Shown: piece after piece, positions 1-7,414 of the stretch
How positions within the stretch are numbered: the first letter of the stretch is position 1
How the letters are laid out: every line of letters begins with the position of its first letter
Origin: Duncaniella sp.
GTDB taxonomy: Bacteria > Bacteroidota > Bacteroidia > Bacteroidales > Muribaculaceae
Direction of reading: 5' to 3'
Length of the DNA: 12,129 nucleotides
Assembly (NCBI RefSeq): GCF_029054785.1
Contig: NZ_JAIDEN010000130.1
Location: 1-12,129, forward strand
The notes under the pieces: generated by a model
What the model saw: the letters and a program-made list of their open reading frames with translations, nothing else
Told to the model about the DNA's origin: nothing
The model's database searches: none
Made by a program: the position numbers and the translations under genes

Positions 1-210
1 GAGCTATGCGACTGACGAATTTCAACAATTTAGCAAAAGAGACACCAAGGCTCAGGTAACTTTAAAAAGTCTCAGACCTGAAATTATTAAAAGAAAAAAG
101 ATAATACCGTCGCTCAGATTTTAACTATTGTTATTAAACGACCTCTAATTGATGAACAATACACAATTGGTATGAATCTGTAAAAAAAACAACACCTTAA
201 ATCCATGACC

Positions 211-241
211 CTTGTGTGTCACTCAGCAGGACACATCCAAG
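211..241 (+). other. Stem-loop 1 of a possible structured RNA
   Basis: CTTG (211-214) plus TGTGTC (215-220) pair with GACACA (230-235) and CAAG (238-241). This leaves a 9-base loop and a 2-base bulge. It sits ten bases before a second, stronger hairpin. Upstream GACCC (207-211) can also pair with GGGTC (251-255), the left arm of that second hairpin, so alternative folds are possible. Whether it is transcribed is unknown. It could belong to the 3' end of an upstream transcript, a small RNA or a leader. Confidence 0.35.
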
Positions 242-250
242 AACCCATCG

Positions 251-292
251 GGGTCGGCTCCATGTGAATGAAGCCGGCCCAAATTCTTTTTT
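251..292 (+). terminator. Candidate rho-independent terminator (stem-loop 2)
   Basis: GGGTCGGCT (251-259) pairs with AGCCGGCCC (272-280) over 9 bp, including one G-T wobble, around a 12-base loop. TTTTTT follows at 287-292. The six bases between stem and T-tract are longer than in a strong terminator, which weakens the call. It would end a + strand transcript entering from the left of the window, or a small RNA formed by the two hairpins. Confidence 0.45.
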
Positions 293-314
293 CGGTGTTT
301 ATTGCCGGAAGTCG

Positions 315-327
315 GATGCAATATAAG
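315..327 (+). repeat. 13-bp intergenic repeat, copy 1 (GATGCAATATAAG)
   Basis: The 13-mer occurs exactly twice in the window, both times on the + strand in gaps before + strand genes (130 bases before the pectinase start here). Its GCAATATA core also directly follows the TTT of the -7 box of the well-formed promoter at 10692-10722. That makes a promoter or start-region role plausible. The bases before it do not match TAnnTTTG, so I annotate it as a repeat only. Confidence 0.4.
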
Positions 328-346
328 TATGGAAAAAGGCGTTCTA

Positions 347-448
347 ATGAAAGTTAACACTCCGAAACAAGCTGCTTCGTGGCGTGAAAAAACGCCTCTT
401 AAGCGGCGCTGTCACTGCTCTCCTGAATCAAAATACCTCACTGAATGA
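347..448 (+). CDS. Possible 33-residue leader ORF overlapping the pectinase start
   Basis: ATG at 347 opens a 33-codon frame ending in TGA at 446-448. This overlaps the pectinase ATG at 445 in an ATGA arrangement typical of translational coupling. The predicted peptide is basic in its middle, with a KRRCHC segment at about residues 19-24, and has no signal peptide or recognised domain. A hairpin (381-396) and an alternative pairing of GGCGTT (338-343) with AACGCC (391-396) lie around and inside it. It could be an attenuation-type leader, a real small protein, or chance. The length alone is not significant. Confidence 0.22.
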   Translation: MKVNTPKQAASWREKTPLKRRCHCSPESKYLTE

Positions 449-3400
449 AACTATTGCCTTTTGTGGCAGGCCTTATGCTTGCCTTCAATGCCAATGCCAT
501 TGAAAAGAAACTTTATGATTTCGTCGTGCCGCGCGACGGTTCTTTCCGCGAGGCCCTCACGGCTGCAAACAACCGGTCGGACACCACACAGCGCTTCCGC
601 ATTTTCATAATGGACGGAGAATATCAGATCCCGGTCAGCGGAACAACCGTCGGAGGCGACGGTCTGGAGTATGGCGATCCGCGTTCCTGGCTCAAGACCC
701 CGAATGTCTCCATCATCGGCGAAAGCCGCGAGGGTACAGTCCTTGTCAATACCACACCTCCGGCCTCCTGGGACAACGGCTTCGGCCCTTCGTGCCCCCT
801 GGAGGGTATCGGCAAGGGCGATGTGCTGATCATCGAGTCTCCCGCCCATGACACCTATCTCCAGGACCTGACAATGAAGAGCGGAATGGCCGACCACACA
901 GGCCGCAACATCGTTCTGCACGACCGCTCGGACAAGACGATAGCCAGAAACATCTGCATCTGGGGCTATCAGGACACCTATGTCTCGAACAACGCCTCAG
1001 GCCGCTTCTATTTTGACGGAGGTGTCATCCGTGGCCGCACCGACTATATCTGCGGCAAGGGTGATGTCTACTATGACGGCGTGACTTTCCAGCAGTGCGG
1101 TCAGGGCGGCTATCTCGCCGTGCCTTCGGTGCCACGCAAATACGGCTATGTCATGGACAGCTGCTACATCAGGAGCGAGACTCCCGATGTCACCTACTAC
1201 CTTGGCCGTCCGTGGGGCAAAGGCACTCCGACTGCCATCTGGATCAACACCAGGGTAGATGTTTCCCCGATCACCAAAGACAAGCGCGGCTATAACGGCT
1301 GGGCCGATATGAGCGGCGGCTGGCCGGCGCGTTTCGCCGAATATAACACTTATCTTGCTTCCGGAGCCGGTGCGCTTGACCTTTCGGGTCGCCGTTCGCT
1401 CTATGTCGACCGCGAAGGCAAGGAACATGCCAACAGCCCGGTGCTCACCGAGGCCGAGGCACGATCCTACACCAAATCAGCCGTGCTTGACGGATGGAAT
1501 CCCGATGCCGATGCCGCTCCAGCCGCTCTTCCTGCCGATGTTCGCGTTGAAAACGGTCGCCTGAAATGGAAGGGGAGTGACGATGCTCTGCTCTATGCCG
1601 TCTGCCGTCATGGCAAAGTCGTGGCTTTCACCACCAAGACATCATATAAGGTAGGGCCGGACGCTTCGGCTGACTGCTGGTCGGTCCGCGCCGCAAACCG
1701 TATGGGCGGACTTGGTCAGGCCGTCGGTGTTGCTGCCGGCAATAAGGGAGCCGAAAAGGGGAGCCGCTATGCGAAGCGAGTGCTGCGCACCACCGATGCC
1801 GCGTTTCTGAGTTCAGAAGAGGGTCGCCGCATCGGCGATCAGGTGCTGCTCTGGCAGCGTGTGACCGGCGGTTGGCCGAAAAATATCGACATGGTCACTC
1901 CGATGTCTCCTGAGCAGAAAGCCGCTGTCCTTGCCGACAAGGAACGTCGTGACGATTCGACCACCGACAATGACGCTACCACCACACAGATGATCTACCT
2001 CGCCCGCCTCTATCAGGCTACCGGCGATGTTCGCTACCGCGACGGTTTCCGTGCTGGGGTCGACTATCTGCTTTCAGGTCAGTATAAAAACGGCGGATGG
2101 CCGCAGTTCTGGCCCGTGCAGCGTGACTATCAGCCCCACATCACATACAATGACCATGCGATGGTCAACACAATGATACTACTGCGTGACATCCGCGACG
2201 GAAAAGAACCTTACGGCGGCGATCTTTGCGATCAGGCCCGCAAGAAAAAGATGAAAAAGGCCTTTGACAAAGGCGTGGACTGCATTCTTGCCACTCAGAT
2301 CGTGGTCAACGGCAAGCCTACCGTCTGGTGTCAGCAACACGACCGTGAGACTTTGAAGCCCGCACCGGCCAGAGCCTATGAGCTTCCGTCGTTCTGCTCG
2401 TCGGAAAGCGCCGGAATCGTGGAGCTGCTGATGGCGATTCCCAATCCTGACAAGCGGGTCAAAGCCGCCGTCCACGGGGCCATGAGCTGGTTCGACAGAT
2501 ATAAGCTGACCGGACTTGCATGCAGCCGTGTGATGGATCATGGCGAGTTCAACACCGTGCTCGTCAAGGATTCGCTCGCCGGACCGCTCTGGGCCAGATA
2601 TTATGATCTTGACAACTGCATTCCCTTTGTCTGTGACCGCGACGGAATTCCCCGCCGCAGACTTGAGGACATCGGCAGCGAGCGCCGCAACGGCTATTCC
2701 TGGTATGGCAGCCGTCCGGCGGATCTTTATGAACTCTATGACAAGTGGGCCGACAGATATGACCCGCAGAACAAGGTGTCGATAAGTCTCTCGACCAAGG
2801 GCGCCAACGAAAACGGCACTTTCAGACTCGGCGTCCAGCCAAAGGTGAAGGAGGAGATGTTCGACGCGGTTGTCAAGCGTGGCGAGAGCATCCAGGCCGC
2901 CATTGACAAAGCGCCTGAAAACGGCACAGAGCCTTTCAGGATCCTCATCCGCAAGGGTCTCTACAACCAGAAGGTCATCATCGACCGTCCGAACATCGTG
3001 CTTGTCGGCGAGCTGCGTGACAGCTGCATCATTGTCGGCGCGGAAGCCGGAGAAACCGTGATGCTGAAGGAATTCCGCGGAGAGAAAGCGCCGCGCGGCA
3101 TCCTGAGCCTCACCGAAAAGGCCAATGACTGCCTGATCAGCGGCCTGACTGTCATAAACAATTACGGGACAACGGTCTCTAACACAACCACCCATCAGTT
3201 TGCGGTCTTCGGCAAGGCCACACGCACAATCATCATCAACAGCAACATCATTTCCGACGGAAACGACGCTCTCTCGCTCTGGGGCAAGGGTGAGGACGGC
3301 AAGGGTGGACTCTACTACCACTCCGATCTCTATGTCCGCTGTCCGGGAGTGGACTTCATCTGCCCGCGCGGCACCTGCTATGCCACCCGCTGCCGTTTCC

Positions 3401-3825
3401 TCGGCGACTCCCGCGCAATTCTCTGGCATGATGGCCGCGGCGACATAAGCAACAAGTTCGTCGTGACCAACTCGGAATTTGATGCGCTGAAGCCGACACC
3501 GCTCGGACGCTATCATCACGACTCGCAGTTCATGGTGCTCAACTGCCGCATGTCGAAAAACATCATTGATGCGGACATCAACCATGCCTACAAGGCCCAG
3601 CCCGCCCTCTCGTCGGGCAAAGAGGTTGATCCCTGTCCCTGGGGCCGCCGTGTCTACTACTACGGCTGCACCCGCGACGGTGGTCACAGCGGATGGCTTG
3701 CCGACAATATCGACACCGCCGCCGGATCTCCTGAATTCCATGCCGTGACTGCCTCATGGACTTTCAACCGCAAGTGGGATCCTGAGAAACGCATCCGCGA
3801 TCTCTGGTCGGTGGTAGCCTATTGA
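445..3825 (+). CDS. Secreted multidomain pectinase: CE8 methylesterase, Fn3-like, PL10 pectate lyase, CE8-like
   Basis: This 1126-residue enzyme should demethylate pectin and cleave the exposed homogalacturonan by beta-elimination. Residues 1-18 form a signal peptide ending ANA, pointing to export. Residues about 25-345 are a CE8 pectinesterase beta-helix with GYQDTY (174-179), GRTDYICG (197-204) and LGRPWG (253-258); these supply D177, D200 and R255 as the two aspartates and arginine of the family. Residues about 361-427 resemble a fibronectin type III module. Residues about 440-775 are a PL10 pectate lyase with GGWPKN (475-480), TTDNDATTTQ (506-515), NGGWPQFWP (549-557), ITYNDHAMVN (566-575), PARAYELPS (641-649; R643 is the likely catalytic arginine) and NGYSWYG (749-755). 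Residues about 806-1120 are a second CE8-like domain with GNDALSL (939-945), GVDFICP (968-974) and LGRYHH (1020-1025), giving D941, D970 and R1022. The two CE8 domains each lack a different oxyanion-hole glutamine (see findings). No SusC/SusD-like genes or other pectin genes lie in the window. The fold assignments are firm; activity of the second CE8 domain is uncertain. Confidence 0.93.
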   Translation: MKLLPFVAGLMLAFNANAIEKKLYDFVVPRDGSFREALTAANNRSDTTQRFRIFIMDGEYQIPVSGTTVGGDGLEYGDPRSWLKTPNVSIIGESREGTVLVNTTPPASWDNGFGPSCPLEGIGKGDVLIIESPAHDTYLQDLTMKSGMADHTGRNIVLHDRSDKTIARNICIWGYQDTYVSNNASGRFYFDGGVIRGRTDYICGKGDVYYDGVTFQQCGQGGYLAVPSVPRKYGYVMDSCYIRSETPDVTYYLGRPWGKGTPTAIWINTRVDVSPITKDKRGYNGWADMSGGWPARFAEYNTYLASGAGALDLSGRRSLYVDREGKEHANSPVLTEAEARSYTKSAVLDGWNPDADAAPAALPADVRVENGRLKWKGSDDALLYAVCRHGKVVAFTTKTSYKVGPDASADCWSVRAANRMGGLGQAVGVAAGNKGAEKGSRYAKRVLRTTDAAFLSSEEGRRIGDQVLLWQRVTGGWPKNIDMVTPMSPEQKAAVLADKERRDDSTTDNDATTTQMIYLARLYQATGDVRYRDGFRAGVDYLLSGQYKNGGWPQFWPVQRDYQPHITYNDHAMVNTMILLRDIRDGKEPYGGDLCDQARKKKMKKAFDKGVDCILATQIVVNGKPTVWCQQHDRETLKPAPARAYELPSFCSSESAGIVELLMAIPNPDKRVKAAVHGAMSWFDRYKLTGLACSRVMDHGEFNTVLVKDSLAGPLWARYYDLDNCIPFVCDRDGIPRRRLEDIGSERRNGYSWYGSRPADLYELYDKWADRYDPQNKVSISLSTKGANENGTFRLGVQPKVKEEMFDAVVKRGESIQAAIDKAPENGTEPFRILIRKGLYNQKVIIDRPNIVLVGELRDSCIIVGAEAGETVMLKEFRGEKAPRGILSLTEKANDCLISGLTVINNYGTTVSNTTTHQFAVFGKATRTIIINSNIISDGNDALSLWGKGEDGKGGLYYHSDLYVRCPGVDFICPRGTCYATRCRFLGDSRAILWHDGRGDISNKFVVTNSEFDALKPTPLGRYHHDSQFMVLNCRMSKNIIDADINHAYKAQPALSSGKEVDPCPWGRRVYYYGCTRDGGHSGWLADNIDTAAGSPEFHAVTASWTFNRKWDPEKRIRDLWSVVAY

Positions 3826-3932
3826 TAAGCCCGCATATAGCACCGGTCATTGAAATTACCCGGTCCGTGCCCTCGCACCTTAGCGACGGCAAGGGCCGCT
3901 TTGCTTTCCGCTTTGGTGAAACCGTATGGACT

Positions 3933-3945
3933 GATGCAATATAAG
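3933..3945 (+). repeat. 13-bp intergenic repeat, copy 2 (GATGCAATATAAG)
   Basis: Exact match to 315-327, 63 bases before the glycosyltransferase start. Its final base is also the first base of the small hairpin at 3945-3957. Same strand and same position class (gap before a + strand gene) as copy 1, which argues for a regulatory or promoter role. Confidence 0.4.
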
Positions 3946-3965
3946 GACCTCCGGTCCGTTTTATT
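3945..3965 (+). terminator. Weak candidate terminator or attenuator hairpin
   Basis: GGACC (3945-3949) and GGTCC (3953-3957) form a 5-bp stem with a 3-base loop, followed by the T-rich GTTTTATT. The stem is short. It could end leftover pectinase transcription or attenuate the glycosyltransferase operon. Confidence 0.25.
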
Positions 3966-3995
3966 GATGAGGGATATCCGTTAATTCTCCTGTAA

Positions 3996-5201
3996 ATGAA
4001 GAATCGAGTTCTGATTGTCAATAAGTTTTATTATCCCCGCGGGGGTGACTGTATCTGTGCCATGAATCTTGAACGCCTTTTGGGCGAGAAGGGTTTTGAC
4101 ACGGCTGTCTTCTCGATGGATTTTCCTGAAAACACGGCTTCGGAATGGTCTGCGTATTTTGCTTCGCAGGTAGAGTTTTCCGGCTCGGTCAGCGAGAAGC
4201 TGAAAGCAGTGAAGCGAATTTTCGGCATGGGTGACATCCGCGCTTCGTTCAGCCGTATCCTCGATGTCTTTGCCCCTGACATCGTGCATCTCCACAATAT
4301 CCACAGCTATCTCTCGCCTCAGTTGGCCGCTATGGCCCGCAAGAGGGGGATGAAAGTTGTCTGGACGCTCCATGACTATAAGCTGATCTGCCCCTCCTAC
4401 AATTGTCTCTCCGACGGGCGGCCCTGTGAGGACTGCCTTGCCTCTCCCTTCTCTGTGGTGAGGAAGCGCTGCATGAAAGGCTCGATGGCGGCAAGCGTCA
4501 TGGCCTGGCTTGAAGCGTGTAAATGGTCGCGGCAGGTGCTGGAGCGCAATGTCGACGCTTTTGTCTGTCCGAGCGCTTTCATGCGCGAGATGATGCTGAA
4601 AGGCGGTTTCCGGTCCGGGAAACTTCACACGGTCTGGAATTTCGTCGACTCGGAAAAACTGAAGCGTTTTGCACGGACCGATCTGTCGGCGGACCGTGAG
4701 GACTATTGTTGCTACGTCGGGCGTCTTTCAGCCGAGAAGGGTGTGGAGATGATGCTCGAAACAGTCGTCGGCTCGCCCTACCGCATGAAAGTGGCAGGCA
4801 CCGGACCGCTCCATGAACAGCTGATGGAGCGCTATGCCGGATGTGGCAACATCGAGTTTCTCGGCCATTGCAGCGCAGAGCAGGTGAGCGCCTTACTCAA
4901 CAAAGCCACATGCTCGGTGATCCCGTCGCTGTGGTATGAAAACAACCCTCTGAGTGTCATCGAGTCACTTTGTGCCGGAACCCCGGTTGTCGGCGCTGAG
5001 ATCGGAGGAATTCCGGAGTTGCTGAGTCCGGGAGAGTCAGGCATCGTTTTCCGTAGCGGCAGCCGTAAGGATCTGCGCCGTGCCCTTGACGAAGCCTTCG
5101 CACACAATTGGAACAATAGAACCATAAAAGACAAAGCCCTCGAAAGTTTTTCTGCCGAGAGGCATTATGAGATACTTAAAACGATATATCAGACTTGTTA
5201 A
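3996..5201 (+). CDS. GT4-family glycosyltransferase (GT-B fold)
   Basis: This 401-residue protein should transfer a sugar from a nucleotide donor to a lipid-linked or growing glycan at the cytoplasmic face of the inner membrane. The N-terminal Rossmann domain begins at once (KFYYPRGGDCICAMNL, about residues 10-25) and includes DIVHLHN (95-101) and WTLHDYKLICP (123-133). A cysteine group (C132, C137, C144, C147, C159) lies in the N-terminal domain. The C-terminal donor domain has YVGRLSAEKG (240-249) and the retaining E-x7-E pair E315/E323. The ATG directly follows an in-frame TAA at 3993, so the start is secure. It is the first of three close + strand genes, 32 bases before the radical SAM gene. 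Sugar donor and acceptor cannot be read from sequence. A role in capsule, exopolysaccharide or O-glycan assembly is inferred from the second GT4 gene nearby. Confidence 0.88.
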   Translation: MKNRVLIVNKFYYPRGGDCICAMNLERLLGEKGFDTAVFSMDFPENTASEWSAYFASQVEFSGSVSEKLKAVKRIFGMGDIRASFSRILDVFAPDIVHLHNIHSYLSPQLAAMARKRGMKVVWTLHDYKLICPSYNCLSDGRPCEDCLASPFSVVRKRCMKGSMAASVMAWLEACKWSRQVLERNVDAFVCPSAFMREMMLKGGFRSGKLHTVWNFVDSEKLKRFARTDLSADREDYCCYVGRLSAEKGVEMMLETVVGSPYRMKVAGTGPLHEQLMERYAGCGNIEFLGHCSAEQVSALLNKATCSVIPSLWYENNPLSVIESLCAGTPVVGAEIGGIPELLSPGESGIVFRSGSRKDLRRALDEAFAHNWNNRTIKDKALESFSAERHYEILKTIYQTC

Positions 5202-5233
5202 ACAAGATCTTAATTGCTGAGTGAATAACCTTA

Positions 5234-6289
5234 ATGAACCGTATAAAACCTACTGACGCTTCAATAATACTGACCTACCGCTGCCCGATGCGGTGTAAGA
5301 TGTGCAACATCTGGCAGTATCCCACCGACCGCAAGGAGGAGATAAAGGCTTCCGACCTGCGTTCGCTTCCGAAGTTGAAATTCATCAACCTCACGGGCGG
5401 CGAACCCTTCATCCGCGAGGACCTGACCGAGATTGTCGAAGAATGTTACCGCCATACTGACCGCATTGTGATTTCGACATCCGGATGGTTCGAAGACCGC
5501 ATCATAGCCCTCGCCGAACGTTTTCCCAACATAGGTATCAGAATTTCAATCGAAGGCCTGAGTCGGAAAAACGACGAGCTTCGGGGCCGTGAGGGCGGTT
5601 TTGACAAGGGCCTGCGCACACTTTTGCGCCTAAAGCAGATGGGGCTCAAGGATATCGGCTTCGGCTGCACGGTCTCCAACAACAATTCAAAGGACATGCT
5701 GTCGCTCTACCGTCTCTCGCTCTCGCTTGGACTGGAGTTTGCCACGGCGGCATTCCACAATTCCTATTATTTCCACAAGGACGACAACGCCATCACCAAC
5801 CGCGACGAGGTCTGTGAGGACTTCCGCACCCTCATTGACTGGCAGCTGAAGGAAAATAGTCCGAAATCATGGTTCAGGGCCTATTTCAACATGGGGCTGA
5901 TCAACTACATAGAAGGCGGACGGCGTATGCTCCCCTGCGAGGCCGGCTCGGCCAATTTCTTCATCGACCCCTGGGGTGAGGTCTATCCCTGCAACGGCCT
6001 GGAGGAAAAATACTGGAAGGATTCGATGGGCAATATCCACGACGCTCCTTTCATGGAAATCTGGACAAGCGAGAAGGCCGCCGAGGTCAGGGCCAAGGTG
6101 TGTACCTGTCAGAAGAACTGCTGGATGGTGGGGACGGCTTCGCCCGTGATGCACAAGTATATCAGACATCCGCTTGCATGGGCCTTGCGCAACAAACTGC
6201 GCTCCCTGCGCGGTCTGAAGCCTGATCTTGACAAGAAATGGTGTGACGTCGGGCAGGATCCGCGTCAGGGAATGCTGGGAAAGGTGTGA
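5234..6289 (+). CDS. Radical SAM / SPASM domain protein
   Basis: This 351-residue protein has the radical SAM cluster motif C17-x3-C21-x2-C24 (RCPMRCKMC) that binds a 4Fe-4S cluster and S-adenosylmethionine. GGEP follows at 55-58 and SISIEG-like strand residues (IRISIEG) near 102-108. The C-terminal part is SPASM-like: C235-x12-G248-x4-C253 (PWGEVYPCNG), then C290, C292 and C296, for one or more auxiliary clusters. The enzyme acts in the cytoplasm. SPASM proteins often modify ribosomally made peptides or proteins, while others act on small molecules or sugars. No precursor peptide is visible next to it. It sits between two GT4 genes, with the downstream gene starting one base after its stop, so it is probably co-translated with glycan synthesis enzymes. 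Family assignment is firm; substrate unknown. Confidence 0.88.
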   Translation: MNRIKPTDASIILTYRCPMRCKMCNIWQYPTDRKEEIKASDLRSLPKLKFINLTGGEPFIREDLTEIVEECYRHTDRIVISTSGWFEDRIIALAERFPNIGIRISIEGLSRKNDELRGREGGFDKGLRTLLRLKQMGLKDIGFGCTVSNNNSKDMLSLYRLSLSLGLEFATAAFHNSYYFHKDDNAITNRDEVCEDFRTLIDWQLKENSPKSWFRAYFNMGLINYIEGGRRMLPCEAGSANFFIDPWGEVYPCNGLEEKYWKDSMGNIHDAPFMEIWTSEKAAEVRAKVCTCQKNCWMVGTASPVMHKYIRHPLAWALRNKLRSLRGLKPDLDKKWCDVGQDPRQGMLGKV

Positions 6290-6290
6290 T

Positions 6291-7388
6291 ATGAAGATCG
6301 TAGTCATAGGCACAAGAGGCATTCCTGACATTCTCGGCGGTGTTGAGACCCACTGTGAGGAGCTGTATCCGCGCATCGCTGCGATGGGTCATGATGTGAC
6401 GGTCATCCGCCGCACGCCTTACATCGCCGATGACAACCGCCGGACTTCCTATCGCGGTGTCAGACTCATTGACGTGTATGCCCCGCGCAAGAAGAGTCTG
6501 GAGGCCATAGTCCATACGATGCTCGGCGTGATCCGTGCGCGCGGACTCAGGCCTGACATTGTGCACATCCATGCCATAGGTCCCGCTGTGGTCACTCCGT
6601 TTGCCCGTCTGCTGGGCCTGAAAGTGGTGATGACCAACCACGGGCCTGATTATGACCGGCAGAAGTGGGGGCGCCTTGCGAAAAGCGTCCTGAAATTCGG
6701 CGAGCGAATGGGGACCCGATTCAGCAACCGCGTCATTGTGATTTCAGAAGTCATTGCGGGAATTCTGAAGAAGAGATACGGTTTCAGCACTCCCGATCTG
6801 ATTTTCAACGGTGTCAACCGACCGGAAAAATCACCGCGCACGGACTATCTCTCGACCATCGGTCTGGCCGACACCCGCTATATCCTTGCGATCGGGCGCT
6901 TTGTGAAGGAGAAAGGTTTCCATGATCTGATCGATGCATTCGCCGCCTCAGGTCTGGCCGGAAAGGGGATCAGACTGGCCATTGCCGGTGACAGCGACCA
7001 TGAGGACAGCTATTCGCTCTCCCTCAAGGCCAAGGCCCGTGAAAACGGAGTTGTGCTGACCGGCTTTATCCGCGGCGAGAAACTCAACCAGCTGATGAGC
7101 AATGCATCGCTGTTTGTGCTCCCCTCCTATCATGAGGGACTGCCGATAGCCCTGCTTGAAGCGATGAGCTATGATCTCGATGTTGTGGTGAGCGACATTC
7201 CCGCCAACCGTATTTCGGCACTGCGCAGTGACGACTTTTTCCCTGCGGGCGATGTCAGGGCCTTGTCCGAGGCCTTGTGCCGCAGGTGTTCCGCAGGTCG
7301 ATCTCCACGCAGCTATGACCTTTCGCCGTATGACTGGGACTGCATAGCCCGCCGGACGGTTGAGGTCTATGAAAAGGTGCTGGGCTGA
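6291..7388 (+). CDS. GT4-family glycosyltransferase, second copy type
   Basis: I place the start at 6291 (365 residues, MKIVVIGTRGIP). The frame is open to an earlier ATG at 6228, but that adds 21 residues with no homology-like features inside the end of the radical SAM gene. The chosen ATG follows that gene's TGA by one base, a normal coupled arrangement. The N-terminal domain has GTRGIPDILGGVET (7-20), resembling rhamnosyltransferase-type GT4 enzymes, and DIVHIHAIGP (89-98). The donor domain has AIGRFVKEKG (200-209) and the retaining E-x7-E pair E282/E290 in YHEGLPIALLE. It should act with the upstream glycosyltransferase in assembly of a cell-surface glycan at the inner membrane. It has low similarity by eye to the first GT4 protein, so it is not a recent duplicate. 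Transcription ends at the bidirectional terminator 27 bases downstream. Confidence 0.88.
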   Translation: MKIVVIGTRGIPDILGGVETHCEELYPRIAAMGHDVTVIRRTPYIADDNRRTSYRGVRLIDVYAPRKKSLEAIVHTMLGVIRARGLRPDIVHIHAIGPAVVTPFARLLGLKVVMTNHGPDYDRQKWGRLAKSVLKFGERMGTRFSNRVIVISEVIAGILKKRYGFSTPDLIFNGVNRPEKSPRTDYLSTIGLADTRYILAIGRFVKEKGFHDLIDAFAASGLAGKGIRLAIAGDSDHEDSYSLSLKAKARENGVVLTGFIRGEKLNQLMSNASLFVLPSYHEGLPIALLEAMSYDLDVVVSDIPANRISALRSDDFFPAGDVRALSEALCRRCSAGRSPRSYDLSPYDWDCIARRTVEVYEKVLG

Positions 7389-7414
7389 CTCTCCGGCCTG
7401 TCTCATACGATATG

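Larger units (their letters stand above)
1..444. other. AT-rich non-coding region upstream of the pectinase gene
   Basis: No gene of normal length is supported here. Bases 2-124 are open in one + frame for 40 codons, ending in a lysine/arginine-rich tail. This could be the 3' end of a gene that starts before the window, but the stretch is short and AT-rich, so I do not call it. The middle (207-292) holds two adjacent hairpins and a T-tract, listed separately. The last 100 bases hold a possible leader ORF and a small hairpin, GGCGT (381-385) pairing with ACGCC (392-396). I see no clear TAnnTTTG-type promoter box on the + strand. Confidence 0.6.
3826..3995. other. Intergenic gap between pectinase and glycosyltransferase genes
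   Basis: This 170-base gap contains a weak imperfect hairpin soon after the pectinase stop (GCACCGG near 3839-3845 against CCGGT-cc-GTGC near 3860-3870). It also has the second copy of the 13-bp repeat and a small hairpin with a T-rich tail. CCGGTCCGT occurs at 3860-3868 and again at 3951-3959. I see no TAnnTTTG-type box. The gap is wide enough to separate transcription units. Confidence 0.5.

Noticed and set aside
2..124. Open + strand frame of 40 codons ending in a basic tail, possibly the 3' end of a gene from the left
   Set aside because: Too short and AT-rich to separate from chance, and no family is recognisable. Sequence left of the window would settle it.
2179..3741. 520-codon antisense ORF opposite the pectinase
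   Set aside because: It lies wholly inside a gene with complete family motifs on the other strand. Its length reflects codon bias of the real gene.
3839..3870. Imperfect hairpin just after the pectinase stop as a terminator
   Set aside because: Short interrupted stem with a 2-base bulge, and no T-tract after it.
5202..5233. Possible precursor peptide for the radical SAM enzyme in the gap before it
   Set aside because: The gap is only 32 bases and contains no usable ORF.
6228..6290. Upstream ATG extending the second GT4 protein by 21 residues
   Set aside because: The extension overlaps the radical SAM gene and lacks glycosyltransferase-like sequence. MKIVVIGTRG at 6291 is the typical N-terminus.
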